A DNA stretch of 64,000 nucleotides from Bacillus sp. USDA818B3_A (GTDB lineage Bacteria; Bacillota; Bacilli; Bacillales; Cytobacillaceae): assembly GCF_009928415.1 (NCBI RefSeq), contig NZ_JAABNN010000007.1, positions 142,297-206,296 on the forward strand. The letters run 5' to 3'. Shown piece after piece: positions 16,884 through 26,272 of this stretch (its first letter is position 1; every line of letters starts with the position of its first letter). Made by a program: the position numbers and the translations under genes. Below the pieces are notes generated by a model, which was not told the origin of the DNA, did not search any database, and was given only the letters and a program-made list of their open reading frames with translations.

Positions 16884-17735
16884 ATGATGGATCAGACTCA
16901 AGATAACAAATTTGAAGAAACATTCCTGCCGATGACTTCTATTGGGAACGGGATGGGTGTTGCAGTAAGATCAGATGTTTATTGTTATACCGATCAAATC
17001 GTCAATCTTGTCGTAGCTGGAAATCCTAGTGAAACAAATGAATTTGTATTGATCGATACAGGTATGCCTAAGTCCGCAGATCAAATACAAGATATGATAA
17101 AAGAGAGGTTTGGGGAAAATGCCATTCCAAAGGCAATTATTTTAACACACGGACATTTCGATCACGTAGGTTCAATCGCTGCTTTATTAGAGGATTGGAA
17201 TACACCTGTTTATGCACATGAAAAAGAACTCCCTTATTTAACAGGGAAAAAAGATTATCCACCAGGCGATCCAAATGTGGACAGCGGTCTTGTGGCTAAA
17301 ATGTCGCCAATGTTTCCTAACCATGGAATTGATATTAGTAAGCATATCCAGGCACTTCCGAGTGATGGAACGGTTCCTAATATGAATGGGTGGAAATGGA
17401 TACATACTCCCGGTCATACACCAGGCCATATTTCTTTATTCCGCGAACAAGACAGAACACTAATCGCTGGTGATGCCTTTGTTACTGTGAAACAGGAATC
17501 TCTTTATAAAGTTATGACACAGGCCCAGGAAATCAGCGGACCTCCTAGATATTATACAACTGATTGGGATGCGGCCTTTGAGTCAGTGAAAAAGTTAGAG
17601 GCATTGAAGCCGCAAGCAGCTGTAACAGGGCATGGGATCCCGATGAGCGGAGACGAACTCACTGAGAATCTTCGCTACTTAGTCGATCATTTTGATGAGA
17701 TTGCAAAACCTGAAAGTGGGGAATATGTAAATTAA
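16884..17735 (+). CDS. MBL-fold metallohydrolase
   Basis: This 283-residue protein has the metallo-beta-lactamase signature THGHFDHVG (near residues 94-102), the later HTPGHTPGH, GDAF and C-terminal GHG motifs. These residues bind a dinuclear metal site. Members hydrolyse thioesters, lactones and other esters; no specific substrate can be named. Two adjacent ATGs are possible after GGGGGG. It forms a single-gene unit closed by a terminator. Confidence 0.88.
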   Translation: MMDQTQDNKFEETFLPMTSIGNGMGVAVRSDVYCYTDQIVNLVVAGNPSETNEFVLIDTGMPKSADQIQDMIKERFGENAIPKAIILTHGHFDHVGSIAALLEDWNTPVYAHEKELPYLTGKKDYPPGDPNVDSGLVAKMSPMFPNHGIDISKHIQALPSDGTVPNMNGWKWIHTPGHTPGHISLFREQDRTLIAGDAFVTVKQESLYKVMTQAQEISGPPRYYTTDWDAAFESVKKLEALKPQAAVTGHGIPMSGDELTENLRYLVDHFDEIAKPESGEYVN

Positions 17736-17746
17736 GTTCATTCTTT

Positions 17747-17774
17747 AGGCTGCTTTTCCTAAGCAGCTGTTTTT
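17747..17774 (+). terminator. Terminator after the MBL-fold gene
   Basis: The arms AGGCTGCTT and AAGCAGCT are followed by GTTTTTG. Confidence 0.75.
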
Positions 17775-17850
17775 GGGGATATTTGTTCTTAATTAAGAAT
17801 ACACCGATAGATATGTATACAAACCAATTGGTCTTATGGAAAGGAGCCCT

Positions 17851-18141
17851 ATGAACCCCTGTATTTTTTTGTTTACTGCTGGATTATTAGATGCTGTATT
17901 AACACACTTTGGAATCTCATCGGGTGCGATTGAAGAAGCGAACCCGCTCATGAGAGAGGTCATTGACAAAGGCTGGTCTTATTTTTATGTAATTAAGATA
18001 GTTCTCCCGCTTGTGCTGCTAGGGTTATTTTATCTAAGACCCTTTAAGGGAAGGATCCGAACGCTGCTTATTTCGACCTGCATCCTCTATTTATCAGTCC
18101 TTGTCTACCACATGTTTTGGATGATTCTATACATTACCTAA
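17851..18141 (+). CDS. Small membrane protein, DUF5658-like
   Basis: Start at ATG 17851 with AAAGGAG just upstream. The 96-residue protein has three hydrophobic segments, with the conserved-looking DAVLTHFGI..EANPLM motif in the first loop. This pattern is that of DUF5658-type small membrane proteins of Bacilli. Function is unknown. Confidence 0.72.
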   Translation: MNPCIFLFTAGLLDAVLTHFGISSGAIEEANPLMREVIDKGWSYFYVIKIVLPLVLLGLFYLRPFKGRIRTLLISTCILYLSVLVYHMFWMILYIT

Positions 18142-18239
18142 TCCAAACTAGACACCTTAACAAAAATCAGATAGTATCAATACGATATCGATTAACAAAT
18201 AATAAGGAAAAAATGATGTAGATATAGAAGGAGTATAAA

Positions 18240-19385
18240 ATGTTAAACACTTTACAACCTTTTTTACAGGAAGCATGGAATAAGGCTGGGTTTCAAGAAC
18301 CAACAACCATCCAAGAAACAGCTATTCCGCTTATTCTTAATGGAAGGGACGTCATTGCGGAATCCCCAACCGGTACTGGAAAAACACTAGCTTACTTACT
18401 CCCTTTATTAAATAAAATCGAAACTAATACACCATCCTTACAGGCAGTTGTCTTAGCATCTTCACAAGAGCTTGTCATGCAGGTGTATCAAGAATTCCAA
18501 AAGTGGTCGGAAGGAAGCGGCATTAGAGGCACATCTATTATTGGTGGTGCAAACGTAAAAAGGCAGCTTGAAAAATTAAAGAAGCGGCCTCATGTTATTT
18601 TTGCTACACCTGGCCGTTTATTGGAATTAATTAAACAAAAAAAAGTAAAAATGCATGAAGTTAAAATGGTCGTACTGGATGAGGGAGATCAGTTGTTGAT
18701 TCCTGAGCATCTGCAGACTGTACAGCAGATTGTAAAATCGACCATGGGCGACCGCCAAGTTGTCTTATTTTCGGCTACCATGAAGCAGGCAACAGAAAAG
18801 CTGGCTAAAGACATAGCCAAAGAACCTGAAATCTTAAAAGTTGAAAAAGACGAAATTGCTTCCTCCGGAGAAGTGGAACATATTTATTTCTTAGCAGAAC
18901 AAAGAGATAAAATTAAGCTATTAGAGAAAATTGTTCGTCTAGAGAAAAGTAAATCGCTTGCTTTTATTAATGATATTGGTGAGATTCAAGTGTTTAAAGA
19001 AAAGTTATTGTTTAAAGAGTTATCGATTGGTATCCTCCATAGTGATATGAAAAAGTTAGAGCGTCAAGCAGCCTTGAAAGATTTTCGTGATGGAAAAATG
19101 AAAATGCTGATTGCTACGGATATTGCTGCGCGAGGGCTAGATATTCAGGGAGTAAGCCATGTCGTTCAGATCGACTTTCCAAAGGATATTAGCCAATACG
19201 TGCATAGAGCCGGCAGAACAGGGAGAATGGGTGCTGACGGTACCATAATTTCATTGGTAACTGAACGGGAAGAAAGAGAACTCAAACGTTTTTGCCGTGA
19301 ATTACAAATCCCGCTCCATAAACGGGTCTTCTATCAAGGGGAAATTGTGGCTGAAGAAGAAAGAAGTCAAAAGCTAAAACGATAA
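18240..19385 (+). CDS. yfmL: DEAD-box-type RNA helicase, YfmL-like (DEGD variant)
   Basis: This 381-residue protein has two RecA-like domains without long extensions. Motifs seen are the Q-motif region (GFQEPTTIQ), Walker A SPTGTGKT, TPGRL, motif II as DEGD in VVLDEGDQLL, SAT in FSATM, ARGLDIQ and HRAGRTGRMG. The short length, SPTGTGKT and overall sequence fit B. subtilis YfmL, which helps assemble ribosomal subunits. The Ala-to-Gly change in motif II is a real deviation from DEAD. It is monocistronic. Confidence 0.85.
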   Translation: MLNTLQPFLQEAWNKAGFQEPTTIQETAIPLILNGRDVIAESPTGTGKTLAYLLPLLNKIETNTPSLQAVVLASSQELVMQVYQEFQKWSEGSGIRGTSIIGGANVKRQLEKLKKRPHVIFATPGRLLELIKQKKVKMHEVKMVVLDEGDQLLIPEHLQTVQQIVKSTMGDRQVVLFSATMKQATEKLAKDIAKEPEILKVEKDEIASSGEVEHIYFLAEQRDKIKLLEKIVRLEKSKSLAFINDIGEIQVFKEKLLFKELSIGILHSDMKKLERQAALKDFRDGKMKMLIATDIAARGLDIQGVSHVVQIDFPKDISQYVHRAGRTGRMGADGTIISLVTEREERELKRFCRELQIPLHKRVFYQGEIVAEEERSQKLKR

Positions 19386-19502
19386 TTTCTTTGGGTCTAT
19401 TTCACGAGGGGTTTCGTGAAAAGTACTTGGTTACTGTTAAGGAATAGGGGACATCTGTTTCATCCATACTATAAATGATTTTCTTGAAAAGGAGATGGTA
19501 GT

Positions 19503-19637
19503 GTGGGTAAACAGAAACTAGGTAATGCCAATGCGCAGCGTAATAATAATCGTAAAAAGGGCATGAAAGACAGTGCGGAATTAGTGGAATTCACAACTGG
19601 TGAAGAATTAAAACTAAACCGGCCGAATAGCAAATAA
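19503..19637 (+). CDS. Small basic protein (44 aa), unknown
   Basis: A GTG at 19503 is preceded by AAGGAG eight bases upstream, and a strong terminator begins 10 bases after the stop. The first half is Asn/Arg/Lys-rich (NANAQRNNNRKKG) and the second half acidic (SAELVEFTTGEELKL). It looks like a small sporulation-type or nucleic-acid-associated protein, but I do not recognise the family. Good signals for translation and termination support a real gene. Confidence 0.6.
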   Translation: MGKQKLGNANAQRNNNRKKGMKDSAELVEFTTGEELKLNRPNSK

Positions 19638-19647
19638 ATATATGACA

Positions 19648-19679
19648 GCCTCCTTCCCATGGAAGGAGGCGTTTTTATT
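19648..19679 (+). terminator. Terminator after the 44-aa protein gene
   Basis: The arms GCCTCCTTCC and GGAAGGAGGC are followed by GTTTTTATT. Confidence 0.88.
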
Positions 19680-19720
19680 ACTAACAATCGTTATCTTTAA
19701 CTTCAACTCTTCACATACAA

Positions 19721-21253
19721 CTATTCTTCCTGCAGTAATTTCAGCGGCTTATTAGTTGGCCCCTCAATTACTTCCCCTGCATAAGAATACCGTGAGCCGT
19801 GGCAAGGGCAGTCCCAGGACTTTTCCGCACGATTCCATTCACATTCACAACCCAGATGGGTACAGGTCGTATCAACGACATAGAGCTTGCCATTTTCGTC
19901 CTTATAGGCACCGGCTCGCTTACCATGGTACATGACAACAGAGCCTTCCCCATCCTGCAGGTCACCCGGAACCTTTTCAACCAATTCAAGTTTGCCCTTT
20001 AGTAAGTGTTTGGCCACATCCGCATTAGTTGAAATGACTTCTTTTAAATCAGGATCCGCCTGAAAACGCGATGGCGAATATAACTCTGCATAACGACTCG
20101 TGCCTCTGACAATATATTCCTTTAAAATATGACCTGCCAAAATACCGGTGGACATCCCCCACTTTTTATAGCCGGTCGCCACTAAGACATTCTTTCGCTC
20201 TGAAGTGTATGGACCGATATAAGGCATTTTATCTAAGGTAACATTATCCTGGGCAGACCAGCGATATTGGTATTCATTTATGCCAAATACCTCTGCTGTA
20301 AAGGCTTGAAGTTCTTCATAGTGCTTTAACGTGTCAACACCCTGACCTGTTTTATGGTTTTCTCCGCCAATAATCAGTAAGTTTTCCCCATTTTCAAGCG
20401 GCGTGTAGCGTATGGAACGTGACGGGCTGTCGGCACTTATATACATGCCTCCTGGGTATTCCTGGTTGGTTTGCACGCCAATGGCGTAAGATCGATCGGC
20501 ATACATTCTCGCAAAATAAAGACCTGGTTTATCATAAAAAGGAAAATGAGAAGCAATAATCACATGCTTGGTGTTGATTCTTTTTCCATCCCTTGTAACT
20601 ACAATCGGATCATGATAGTCATCTTCAATATCCTCAGCAACCGTATTCTCGTAAACGGCACAGCCTGCTTGAACAGCCTCATCCAACAGCGCTCTTAAAA
20701 ACTTTAACGGGTGAAACTGAGCTTGATTACTCATCATTAATGCCTTTTTTGCTGGAATATTAAACGGAATACTGTCTTTTAGGGCTCCGTCAATCCCGAG
20801 AGATTTGTAAGCTTCCCATTCGGTTTGCAGCTTGTCCGCATACTCTTCCGTTGTCGCATACACGTAAGCATCCTGCTTGCTAAAATCACAATCGATTCCT
20901 TTTTCTTTTGTTGTATTTTCTACAAACTGAACGGCCGTCATCATAGAGTCATAATACATTCTTGCCTTTTCTTTACCAAAATGATTAATAAACTCATCGT
21001 AAATCAACCCATGCTGCGCAGTTAATTTTGCTGTTGTGTGTCCGGTCGTACCGTTCAGAATCCCTCCAGCTTCAAGGAGGGCCACTTTTAGACCTTCTTT
21101 TGTAAGCAGGTAGGCAGCAGTAATCCCGGTAATTCCAGCTCCAACAATGGCCACATCTACGCTAATATCCTGATCTAATGACTTAAATGCAGGCAATTCG
21201 ATTTCACGCCAGTACGTTCGAGGGTATTTTTTTTCGTTATCAGGTGTACTCAT
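19721..21253 (-). CDS. yhfW: FAD-dependent oxidoreductase with C-terminal Rieske domain (YhfW-like)
   Basis: This 510-residue protein has an N-terminal FAD-binding fold (VAIVGAGITGITAAYLL, residues 34-50), a DAO-type substrate domain, and a C-terminal Rieske domain with CTHLGC and CPCHGSRY (about residues 455-490). The same domain order and length are found in B. subtilis YhfW. The fusion suggests that electrons pass from a flavin-oxidised substrate to the Rieske cluster, but substrate and acceptor are unknown. No Tat or Sec signal is present. Confidence 0.87.
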   Translation of the reverse strand: MSTPDNEKKYPRTYWREIELPAFKSLDQDISVDVAIVGAGITGITAAYLLTKEGLKVALLEAGGILNGTTGHTTAKLTAQHGLIYDEFINHFGKEKARMYYDSMMTAVQFVENTTKEKGIDCDFSKQDAYVYATTEEYADKLQTEWEAYKSLGIDGALKDSIPFNIPAKKALMMSNQAQFHPLKFLRALLDEAVQAGCAVYENTVAEDIEDDYHDPIVVTRDGKRINTKHVIIASHFPFYDKPGLYFARMYADRSYAIGVQTNQEYPGGMYISADSPSRSIRYTPLENGENLLIIGGENHKTGQGVDTLKHYEELQAFTAEVFGINEYQYRWSAQDNVTLDKMPYIGPYTSERKNVLVATGYKKWGMSTGILAGHILKEYIVRGTSRYAELYSPSRFQADPDLKEVISTNADVAKHLLKGKLELVEKVPGDLQDGEGSVVMYHGKRAGAYKDENGKLYVVDTTCTHLGCECEWNRAEKSWDCPCHGSRYSYAGEVIEGPTNKPLKLLQEE

Positions 21254-21340
21254 ATGTATTCCTCCACTTTGAAATTACCACATGTTTAATTTTTCCTAAA
21301 TTACAAAAATCATGTGATAAAGGGGGAACATATTTTAGAG

Positions 21341-21375
21341 AAAAAATAAAGAAAACTCGCCAAAACAGCGAGTTT
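21341..21375 (-). terminator. Terminator of the 48-aa membrane protein gene
   Basis: Read on the minus strand, AAACTCGC pairs with GCGAGTT and a T-rich run follows. Confidence 0.75.
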
Positions 21376-21408
21376 GGAGAATTAGATAAATAATTGGCAA
21401 GAGGGATG

Positions 21409-21555
21409 TTACATAGATTCTTGCTCAGTTTCGACTTTATCAATCTGATACGCGTCTTCTTCATCCAGCCCTTGACGTAAGAAATGAATAAAAGTCCCAC
21501 CTGCAAAACCAAGACAGAGAACAAAAGCGATGGTTGTAACCCACCAAATCGTCAT
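21409..21555 (-). CDS. Small single-helix membrane protein (48 aa)
   Basis: ATG at 21555 follows AGGGGG with good spacing. Residues 5-25 form one transmembrane helix (WVTTIAFVLCLGFAGGTF), and the rest is acidic (DEEDAYQIDKVETEQ). A terminator follows. Family not recognised; translation signals support the gene. Confidence 0.62.
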   Translation of the reverse strand: MTIWWVTTIAFVLCLGFAGGTFIHFLRQGLDEEDAYQIDKVETEQESM

Positions 21556-21618
21556 TGGCAATCCCCCTTTAGATAGGCTCTAACTCTAAAGCCTATCTAA
21601 CTATATGCGAAGGGGAGG

Positions 21619-22023
21619 TCAATTTTTCCACTTTGTCTTAAGTTTGTGTGTTTCCTTCTTTTGAAGTTCTGCATAATAATCGACCTTTTTTATATTTACT
21701 CCGACAAAGGTCTCGATAATGGATTGGCCCCCAGCAATAGAGAGAATTAATATAATCACAAAGATAGCTTTAGGAAAAAGCAGGTAGCCTCCGCCTAAGA
21801 GAATGGCACTCCAAACCCCGGCACACCAGTAGCATTTCAACAGGTAACCAAACATTGAGGTAGGAACTTCCTTTGTTGTAATTCCTTCAGCCGTTTCCAC
21901 CTTGACCTTCTTAACAAACGGTCTGCGGATAAATTCAGTGATCTTATCAAAAACGATTAAATGGGTTAATCGGTAACTCGCTAAAATTAACATGATATAA
22001 GTCATCCAGGAAATGTCTGCCAC
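21619..22023 (-). CDS. DUF1360-like membrane protein (YngL-like)
   Basis: The GTG at 22023 has GGAGG seven bases upstream, so it is preferred to a TTG 36 bases earlier. The 134-residue protein has the DUF1360-type features ILASYRLTHLIVFDKI, the arginine-rich IRRPF and KCYWCAGVWSA, plus two or three transmembrane helices. Related genes in Bacillus (YngL type) have no established biochemical role. Confidence 0.75.
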   Translation of the reverse strand: MADISWMTYIMLILASYRLTHLIVFDKITEFIRRPFVKKVKVETAEGITTKEVPTSMFGYLLKCYWCAGVWSAILLGGGYLLFPKAIFVIILILSIAGGQSIIETFVGVNIKKVDYYAELQKKETHKLKTKWKN

Positions 22024-22125
22024 GTAAAGTCCTCCAAATTTAGTGTGAAAGTGGATCAAAATTTTTATCGTTGCCTGTATATTTTGAACTGGAAATCAAG
22101 ATTATATATCGAGGAGGCGAATAAA

Positions 22126-22737
22126 ATGAAAAAATCTTTTTGGTTTAGTTTGCTGTTCTTCCTATCTCTATTCTGTATTCCAAGTGTCTCTTTTGCCCAG
22201 CAGATATACACGGTTCAGCCGGGAGACTCTCTTTGGAAAATTGCTGTCAGGTATCAAGTAGGGATTAGTGAGCTGATTTCAGCAAACCCACAGTTTAAAA
22301 ATCCTAGCTTAATCTATCCTGGCCAAAAGGTCACCATTCCTGATTTAGGCGGAGTAAAATCCATTGAAAATCAAGTGATTCAGCTGACCAATCAGGAGCG
22401 TGCAAAAAATGGATTACAACCAATGACGGCAGATTGGGAACTTTCACGTGTGGCCAGATATAAAGCGATGGACATGAGAGACAAAAACTACTTTAGCCAT
22501 ACTAGTCCCACGTATGGCAGCCCATTTACCATGATGAAGAACTTTGGTATTAGCTATCGTTCCGCTGCAGAGAACATTGCTGCCGGCCAAACCACACCAC
22601 AATCGGTCGTACAGTCATGGATGAATAGCTCAGGCCACCGTGCCAATATCCTGAGCTCCAACACAAGAATTGGGGTTGGCTACGCTAAGGGCGGCTCATA
22701 CGGTCATTACTGGGTCCAAATGTTTATATCTAAATAA
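22126..22737 (+). CDS. Secreted LysM plus CAP-domain protein (YkwD/SafA-type)
   Basis: Start at ATG 22126 with GAGGAGG upstream. The 203-residue precursor has a signal peptide (about 1-25, cleavage after SFA), one LysM domain (YTVQPGDSLWKIA..PGQKVTIP, about 29-74), and a CAP/SCP domain (about 82-203) with NQERAKNGL, SHTSPTYGSP, AENIAAGQ and SSGHRANIL. LysM binds peptidoglycan; CAP proteins of this type are found in spore coats and cell walls. Monocistronic with terminator. Confidence 0.9.
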   Translation: MKKSFWFSLLFFLSLFCIPSVSFAQQIYTVQPGDSLWKIAVRYQVGISELISANPQFKNPSLIYPGQKVTIPDLGGVKSIENQVIQLTNQERAKNGLQPMTADWELSRVARYKAMDMRDKNYFSHTSPTYGSPFTMMKNFGISYRSAAENIAAGQTTPQSVVQSWMNSSGHRANILSSNTRIGVGYAKGGSYGHYWVQMFISK

Positions 22738-22744
22738 GAATGAT

Positions 22745-22778
22745 CAGGGTCAGTTCTCATGGGGGCTGACCCTTTCTA
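22745..22778 (+). terminator. Terminator after the LysM-CAP gene
   Basis: The arms AGGGTCAG and CTGACCCT are followed by TTCT. Confidence 0.75.
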
Positions 22779-22877
22779 CGTCTTAAGACTGATAAGAAAA
22801 TCAAGCTAAGGCGCAGGTGACGGGAGCGTGGGAAAAAGGGTATGATGAAGGAAACAAAAAAAAAGGGAGGGTGGCTA

Positions 22878-23612
22878 ATGTTTAAATATACCAAAAATGA
22901 TTATCTAAGCTGGCTGGTTATTTTTGTAGTGGTAATCCTGCTCTTAGAGATATTATTTTTTAACAGAGGGCTCATTTTCTCTCTTTTTATAGCGGGCGGT
23001 ATGATTTATCTAGGCAGAAAGAAATCCGGGAAAAAGCTGGGTAAAGTCCTGTTAATTGCTGGGACCATCTTTTTTGTCTTAAGTATCCTTAATATGATGA
23101 CCTTTAAATTTTTATTATTAGCGATTATCTTGCATTTTTTCATTCAGTTTATCCAGTCAAAAAAACAGCCTGCGAAAATTATTCCTGAGATTGTCTCAGC
23201 TGAATCAACACAATCAGAAGAAACAGTGGTTAGTATTGAACCATTGTTTAGTAATGTTCTTATTGGACAACAAAAAACACCTCAAGGAATTTATGAGTGG
23301 AATGATGTAAACATTCAGACCGGAATAGGGGATACCGTGATCGACCTTAGCTATACCATGCTTCCAAAAGGGGAAGCAGTGATATTTATTCGGAATATCG
23401 TCGGGAATATCCATATCCTGATCCCTTATGAAACGGAAGTAAGTATCCATCATTCAGGTTTCATGGGTTCGGCCAAGGTATTTGGAAATCACGGCGGAAA
23501 AATCTTTAATCAAGTATTTCATCTGAAAACCCCTGGCTATGATGCCTCGGAAACAAAGGTGAAAATTGTCACATCGCTAGTGGCCGGGAATATAGAGGTG
23601 AGCCGGATATGA
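22878..23612 (+). CDS. liaF: LiaF-like inhibitor of the cell-envelope stress system
   Basis: ATG 22878 has GGGAGG upstream; earlier in-frame ATGs lack a site. The 244-residue protein has four N-terminal transmembrane helices and a C-terminal soluble domain (about 125-244) of the LiaF/DUF2154 type, with the repeated glycine-rich strands GIGDTVIDLS and RNIVGNIHI. In Bacillus, LiaF keeps the LiaS kinase inactive until cell-wall antibiotics act on the membrane. The stop overlaps the liaS start. Confidence 0.88.
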   Translation: MFKYTKNDYLSWLVIFVVVILLLEILFFNRGLIFSLFIAGGMIYLGRKKSGKKLGKVLLIAGTIFFVLSILNMMTFKFLLLAIILHFFIQFIQSKKQPAKIIPEIVSAESTQSEETVVSIEPLFSNVLIGQQKTPQGIYEWNDVNIQTGIGDTVIDLSYTMLPKGEAVIFIRNIVGNIHILIPYETEVSIHHSGFMGSAKVFGNHGGKIFNQVFHLKTPGYDASETKVKIVTSLVAGNIEVSRI

Positions 23613-24658
23613 GTTCAACCCAGCGGCAAATCATCTGGAATCTTTCCCTTTCTTTTATTTTAGCAATAGGCATTGGAGCAATATTAATCTATGTCTTTCC
23701 ATTAGGAAACTGGTCTGAATTATGGACAAGGCATTTCATGAATATTCCGGTTGTGATTTTTGTTCCTGTTTTTAGTATTGCAATGGGAATAGTGTTAGGT
23801 GGAGTTTCCGGCCTTTTTTGGCGAAACCAGCTGATGTCCATTGAACAGTCTTTGCATCAGCTAGAGGAAGGCAGACAAGTGGAAGAGAAGGAGAAACCTG
23901 CTGTTAGTGAAATACAGACCATTGCTAAACGGATTGAGAATATCGGCAGGCAAATGTCAGAACAGGCTAAATTATCACAGCGTCTGGCTACTGAAAAGGT
24001 AGAAGATCAAGAGGAAAGGATTCAACAAATCATTGAGCAAGAACGGAATCGTCTGGCAAGGGAATTGCATGATTCGGTGAGCCAGCAATTATTTGCTGCT
24101 TCGATGATGATGTCTGCTATCAATGAAACGAAAGTCCAGATGGAGGATGATCGTGAATCCAAACAATTAAAACTCGTTGAAGAAATGATTCATCAATCAC
24201 AGTTAGAAATGCGGGCCCTCCTTTTACATTTGCGCCCGGTGGCCTTAAAGAATAAATCGCTCCAAGAAGGAATTGAGGAGCTGCTGATCGAATTATCTCA
24301 AAAAGTGACAATGGATATTAAATGGAAGATAGAGGAGTTTCCATTAGATAAAGGGATAGAGGACCACCTGTTCCGAATTCTCCAGGAATCGATCTCGAAT
24401 ACCCTCAGGCATTCAAAGGCTGGAAAATTTGAGGTGTTATTGGTGAAACGGGATGACCTTGTTATTCTTCGGATTGTCGATGACGGAATCGGCTTTGAAG
24501 TGAACGAAATGAAGGCGGGCTCCTATGGAATGCAAAATATGCACGAACGAGCCGTAGAGATTGGCGGTTCTTTAAAGGTAGTAAGTGTTAAAAATAAGGG
24601 AACACGGCTTGAAGTAAAGGTTCCGGTAATGATAAATGGAGATGGTGTGAATGATTAG
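23609..24658 (+). CDS. liaS: LiaS-like sensor histidine kinase
   Basis: This 349-residue kinase has two transmembrane helices near the N-terminus (about 12-32 and 48-70) with only a short loop between, typical of intramembrane-sensing kinases. A HAMP-like linker, HisKA_3 with [12 protein letters not shown], and HATPase with DDGIGF and GTRLEV follow. It overlaps both neighbours by four to eight bases, so the three proteins are coupled. Confidence 0.9.
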   Translation: MSSTQRQIIWNLSLSFILAIGIGAILIYVFPLGNWSELWTRHFMNIPVVIFVPVFSIAMGIVLGGVSGLFWRNQLMSIEQSLHQLEEGRQVEEKEKPAVSEIQTIAKRIENIGRQMSEQAKLSQRLATEKVEDQEERIQQIIEQERNRLARELHDSVSQQLFAASMMMSAINETKVQMEDDRESKQLKLVEEMIHQSQLEMRALLLHLRPVALKNKSLQEGIEELLIELSQKVTMDIKWKIEEFPLDKGIEDHLFRILQESISNTLRHSKAGKFEVLLVKRDDLVILRIVDDGIGFEVNEMKAGSYGMQNMHERAVEIGGSLKVVSVKNKGTRLEVKVPVMINGDGVND

Positions 24659-25283
24659 AGTAGTGTTTGTCGATGATCACGAAATGGTAAGAATCGGGGT
24701 ATCCTCTTACCTTTCAGCTCAGCCGGACATTGAGGTGGTCGGTGAAGCCGATAATGGAAAAAAAGGAGTGGAACTCGCCTTATCGCTGCGTCCTGACATT
24801 ATTTTAATGGACTTAGTGATGAAGGAAATGGACGGAATCGAAGCGACCCGGCAAATTATTGAGCAATGGCCTGAAGCAAAGATCATAATCGTAACAAGCT
24901 TTTTAGATGATGAAAAGGTGTATCCTGCGCTTGAAGCCGGTGCTACAAGCTATATGCTGAAGACTTCAAAAGCCAGTGAAATCGCAGGGGCCGTTCGTGC
25001 TACCTATCAAGGCCAATCTATTCTCGAACCGGAAGTAACCGGAAAAATGATGGTTAAAATGCGGCAAAAACCTACACATTTTCTACACGAAGATCTTACA
25101 AGCAGGGAACTGGAGATCTTACTATTAATGGCTGAAGGAAAAGCCAATCAAGATATTGCGGATGAATTGTTTATTGCCCTAAAAACAGTAAAAACCCATG
25201 TTAGTAATATTTTAAGTAAGCTTAACGTACAGGACCGCACCCAAGCAGTTATCTATGCTTTTAAGCATTCTTTAATAAAATAA
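24651..25283 (+). CDS. liaR: LiaR-like response regulator
   Basis: This 210-residue NarL/FixJ regulator has a receiver domain ([12 protein letters not shown], phospho-acceptor Asp in ILMDLVMK) and a LuxR-type HTH ([25 protein letters not shown]). It completes liaFSR. In B. subtilis LiaR activates liaIH; no liaIH genes or obvious LiaR operator are next to this operon. Confidence 0.9.
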   Translation: MIRVVFVDDHEMVRIGVSSYLSAQPDIEVVGEADNGKKGVELALSLRPDIILMDLVMKEMDGIEATRQIIEQWPEAKIIIVTSFLDDEKVYPALEAGATSYMLKTSKASEIAGAVRATYQGQSILEPEVTGKMMVKMRQKPTHFLHEDLTSRELEILLLMAEGKANQDIADELFIALKTVKTHVSNILSKLNVQDRTQAVIYAFKHSLIK

Positions 25284-25323
25284 CCAAAGAAGCCTTCCAA
25301 TTTATTTTGGGAGGTTTCTTTAT
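25283..25323 (+). terminator. Terminator after liaR
   Basis: AAGAAGCCT and AGGTTTCTT form an imperfect stem followed by a T-rich run. Confidence 0.7.
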
Positions 25324-25372
25324 TAGAAAAAAATAATAATTGAAAACTCTTCTCATTTACTGGTATTATAAT

Positions 25373-25391
25373 AATAATGAAAATCATTATC
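25373..25391. promoter_or_regulatory. Fur box upstream of efeOBU
   Basis: The 19-base site matches the classical Fur consensus at 17 positions (AATAATGA..ATCATTATC). It lies 33 bp before efeO, so iron-replete Fur should block the operon. Confidence 0.88.
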
Positions 25392-25423
25392 ACTACTAAA
25401 ATATTCGTGGGGGAATTTTAAAT

Positions 25424-26272
25424 ATGAAACTAGTTAAACTTTCTGGGGTTTTTTTACTATCTAGCAGTCTTTTATTTGGCTGTTCTAATTTCGAACAAAC
25501 CACTGCTTCAGAAAAAGAAAAGGAAACAAAAACCACTTCGTCTGACACGTTAAGTGGGGTAACGGCTGAATATAGAAAATATGCCATCACTGAGATTGAA
25601 GAATTTGTTAAGGCCACAGAGGCATTTACTACGGCCGTGAAAAACGGTGATATCGAGAAAGCGAAACAGCTTTATGGACCAGCACGCATGCACTATGAAC
25701 GTGCCGAGCCAATCGCAGAAAGCTTTGGTGATCTCGACCCTAAAATTGATGCTCGTGAAGGAGATGTCCCGGAGGCTGAGTGGGGAGGCTACCATCGGAT
25801 TGAGAAGGGATTATGGATTGAAAACACAACAAAAGGCTATGAACAAATGGCTGACCAGCTGATGAAAGATGTGAATCTATTACGTGCAAAGGCAGATACC
25901 GTTGAAGTGACGCCTGATTTATTAATTACTGGGGCTGTTGACCTTTTAAATGAAGTATCGACATCAAAGGTGACCGGGGAAGAAGATCGCTACTCTCATA
26001 CCGATTTATACGACTTTGCAGCGAACGTTGAAGGCGCAGAGAAAATTTATAAGCTCCTTCAGCCTGCATTAGAGGAGAAGGACACGGAAGTATCAGAAGA
26101 AATCCAAGCTCGCTTTAATGATGTATATACCCTGCTTAACCAGCATAAAAACGGTGATGGATACAAGTTATATACAGAGTTGACGGAAGCACAAGTGAAA
26201 GAACTCAGCCAAGCGATTGATGCTCTGGCCGAACCACTTTCTCAAATTGGTATCATAACGGAGGCGTCTTAA
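25424..26272 (+). CDS. efeO: EfeO/EfeM-type iron-uptake lipoprotein
   Basis: This 282-residue precursor has a lipoprotein signal with lipobox LFGC (Cys at about 20), then a helical peptidase M75-like/imelysin-type EfeO domain with GGYHRIEKGLW. It is the extracellular iron-binding partner of the EfeUOB transporter (B. subtilis YwbM). It is first in the operon, under a Fur box. Confidence 0.93.
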   Translation: MKLVKLSGVFLLSSSLLFGCSNFEQTTASEKEKETKTTSSDTLSGVTAEYRKYAITEIEEFVKATEAFTTAVKNGDIEKAKQLYGPARMHYERAEPIAESFGDLDPKIDAREGDVPEAEWGGYHRIEKGLWIENTTKGYEQMADQLMKDVNLLRAKADTVEVTPDLLITGAVDLLNEVSTSKVTGEEDRYSHTDLYDFAANVEGAEKIYKLLQPALEEKDTEVSEEIQARFNDVYTLLNQHKNGDGYKLYTELTEAQVKELSQAIDALAEPLSQIGIITEAS

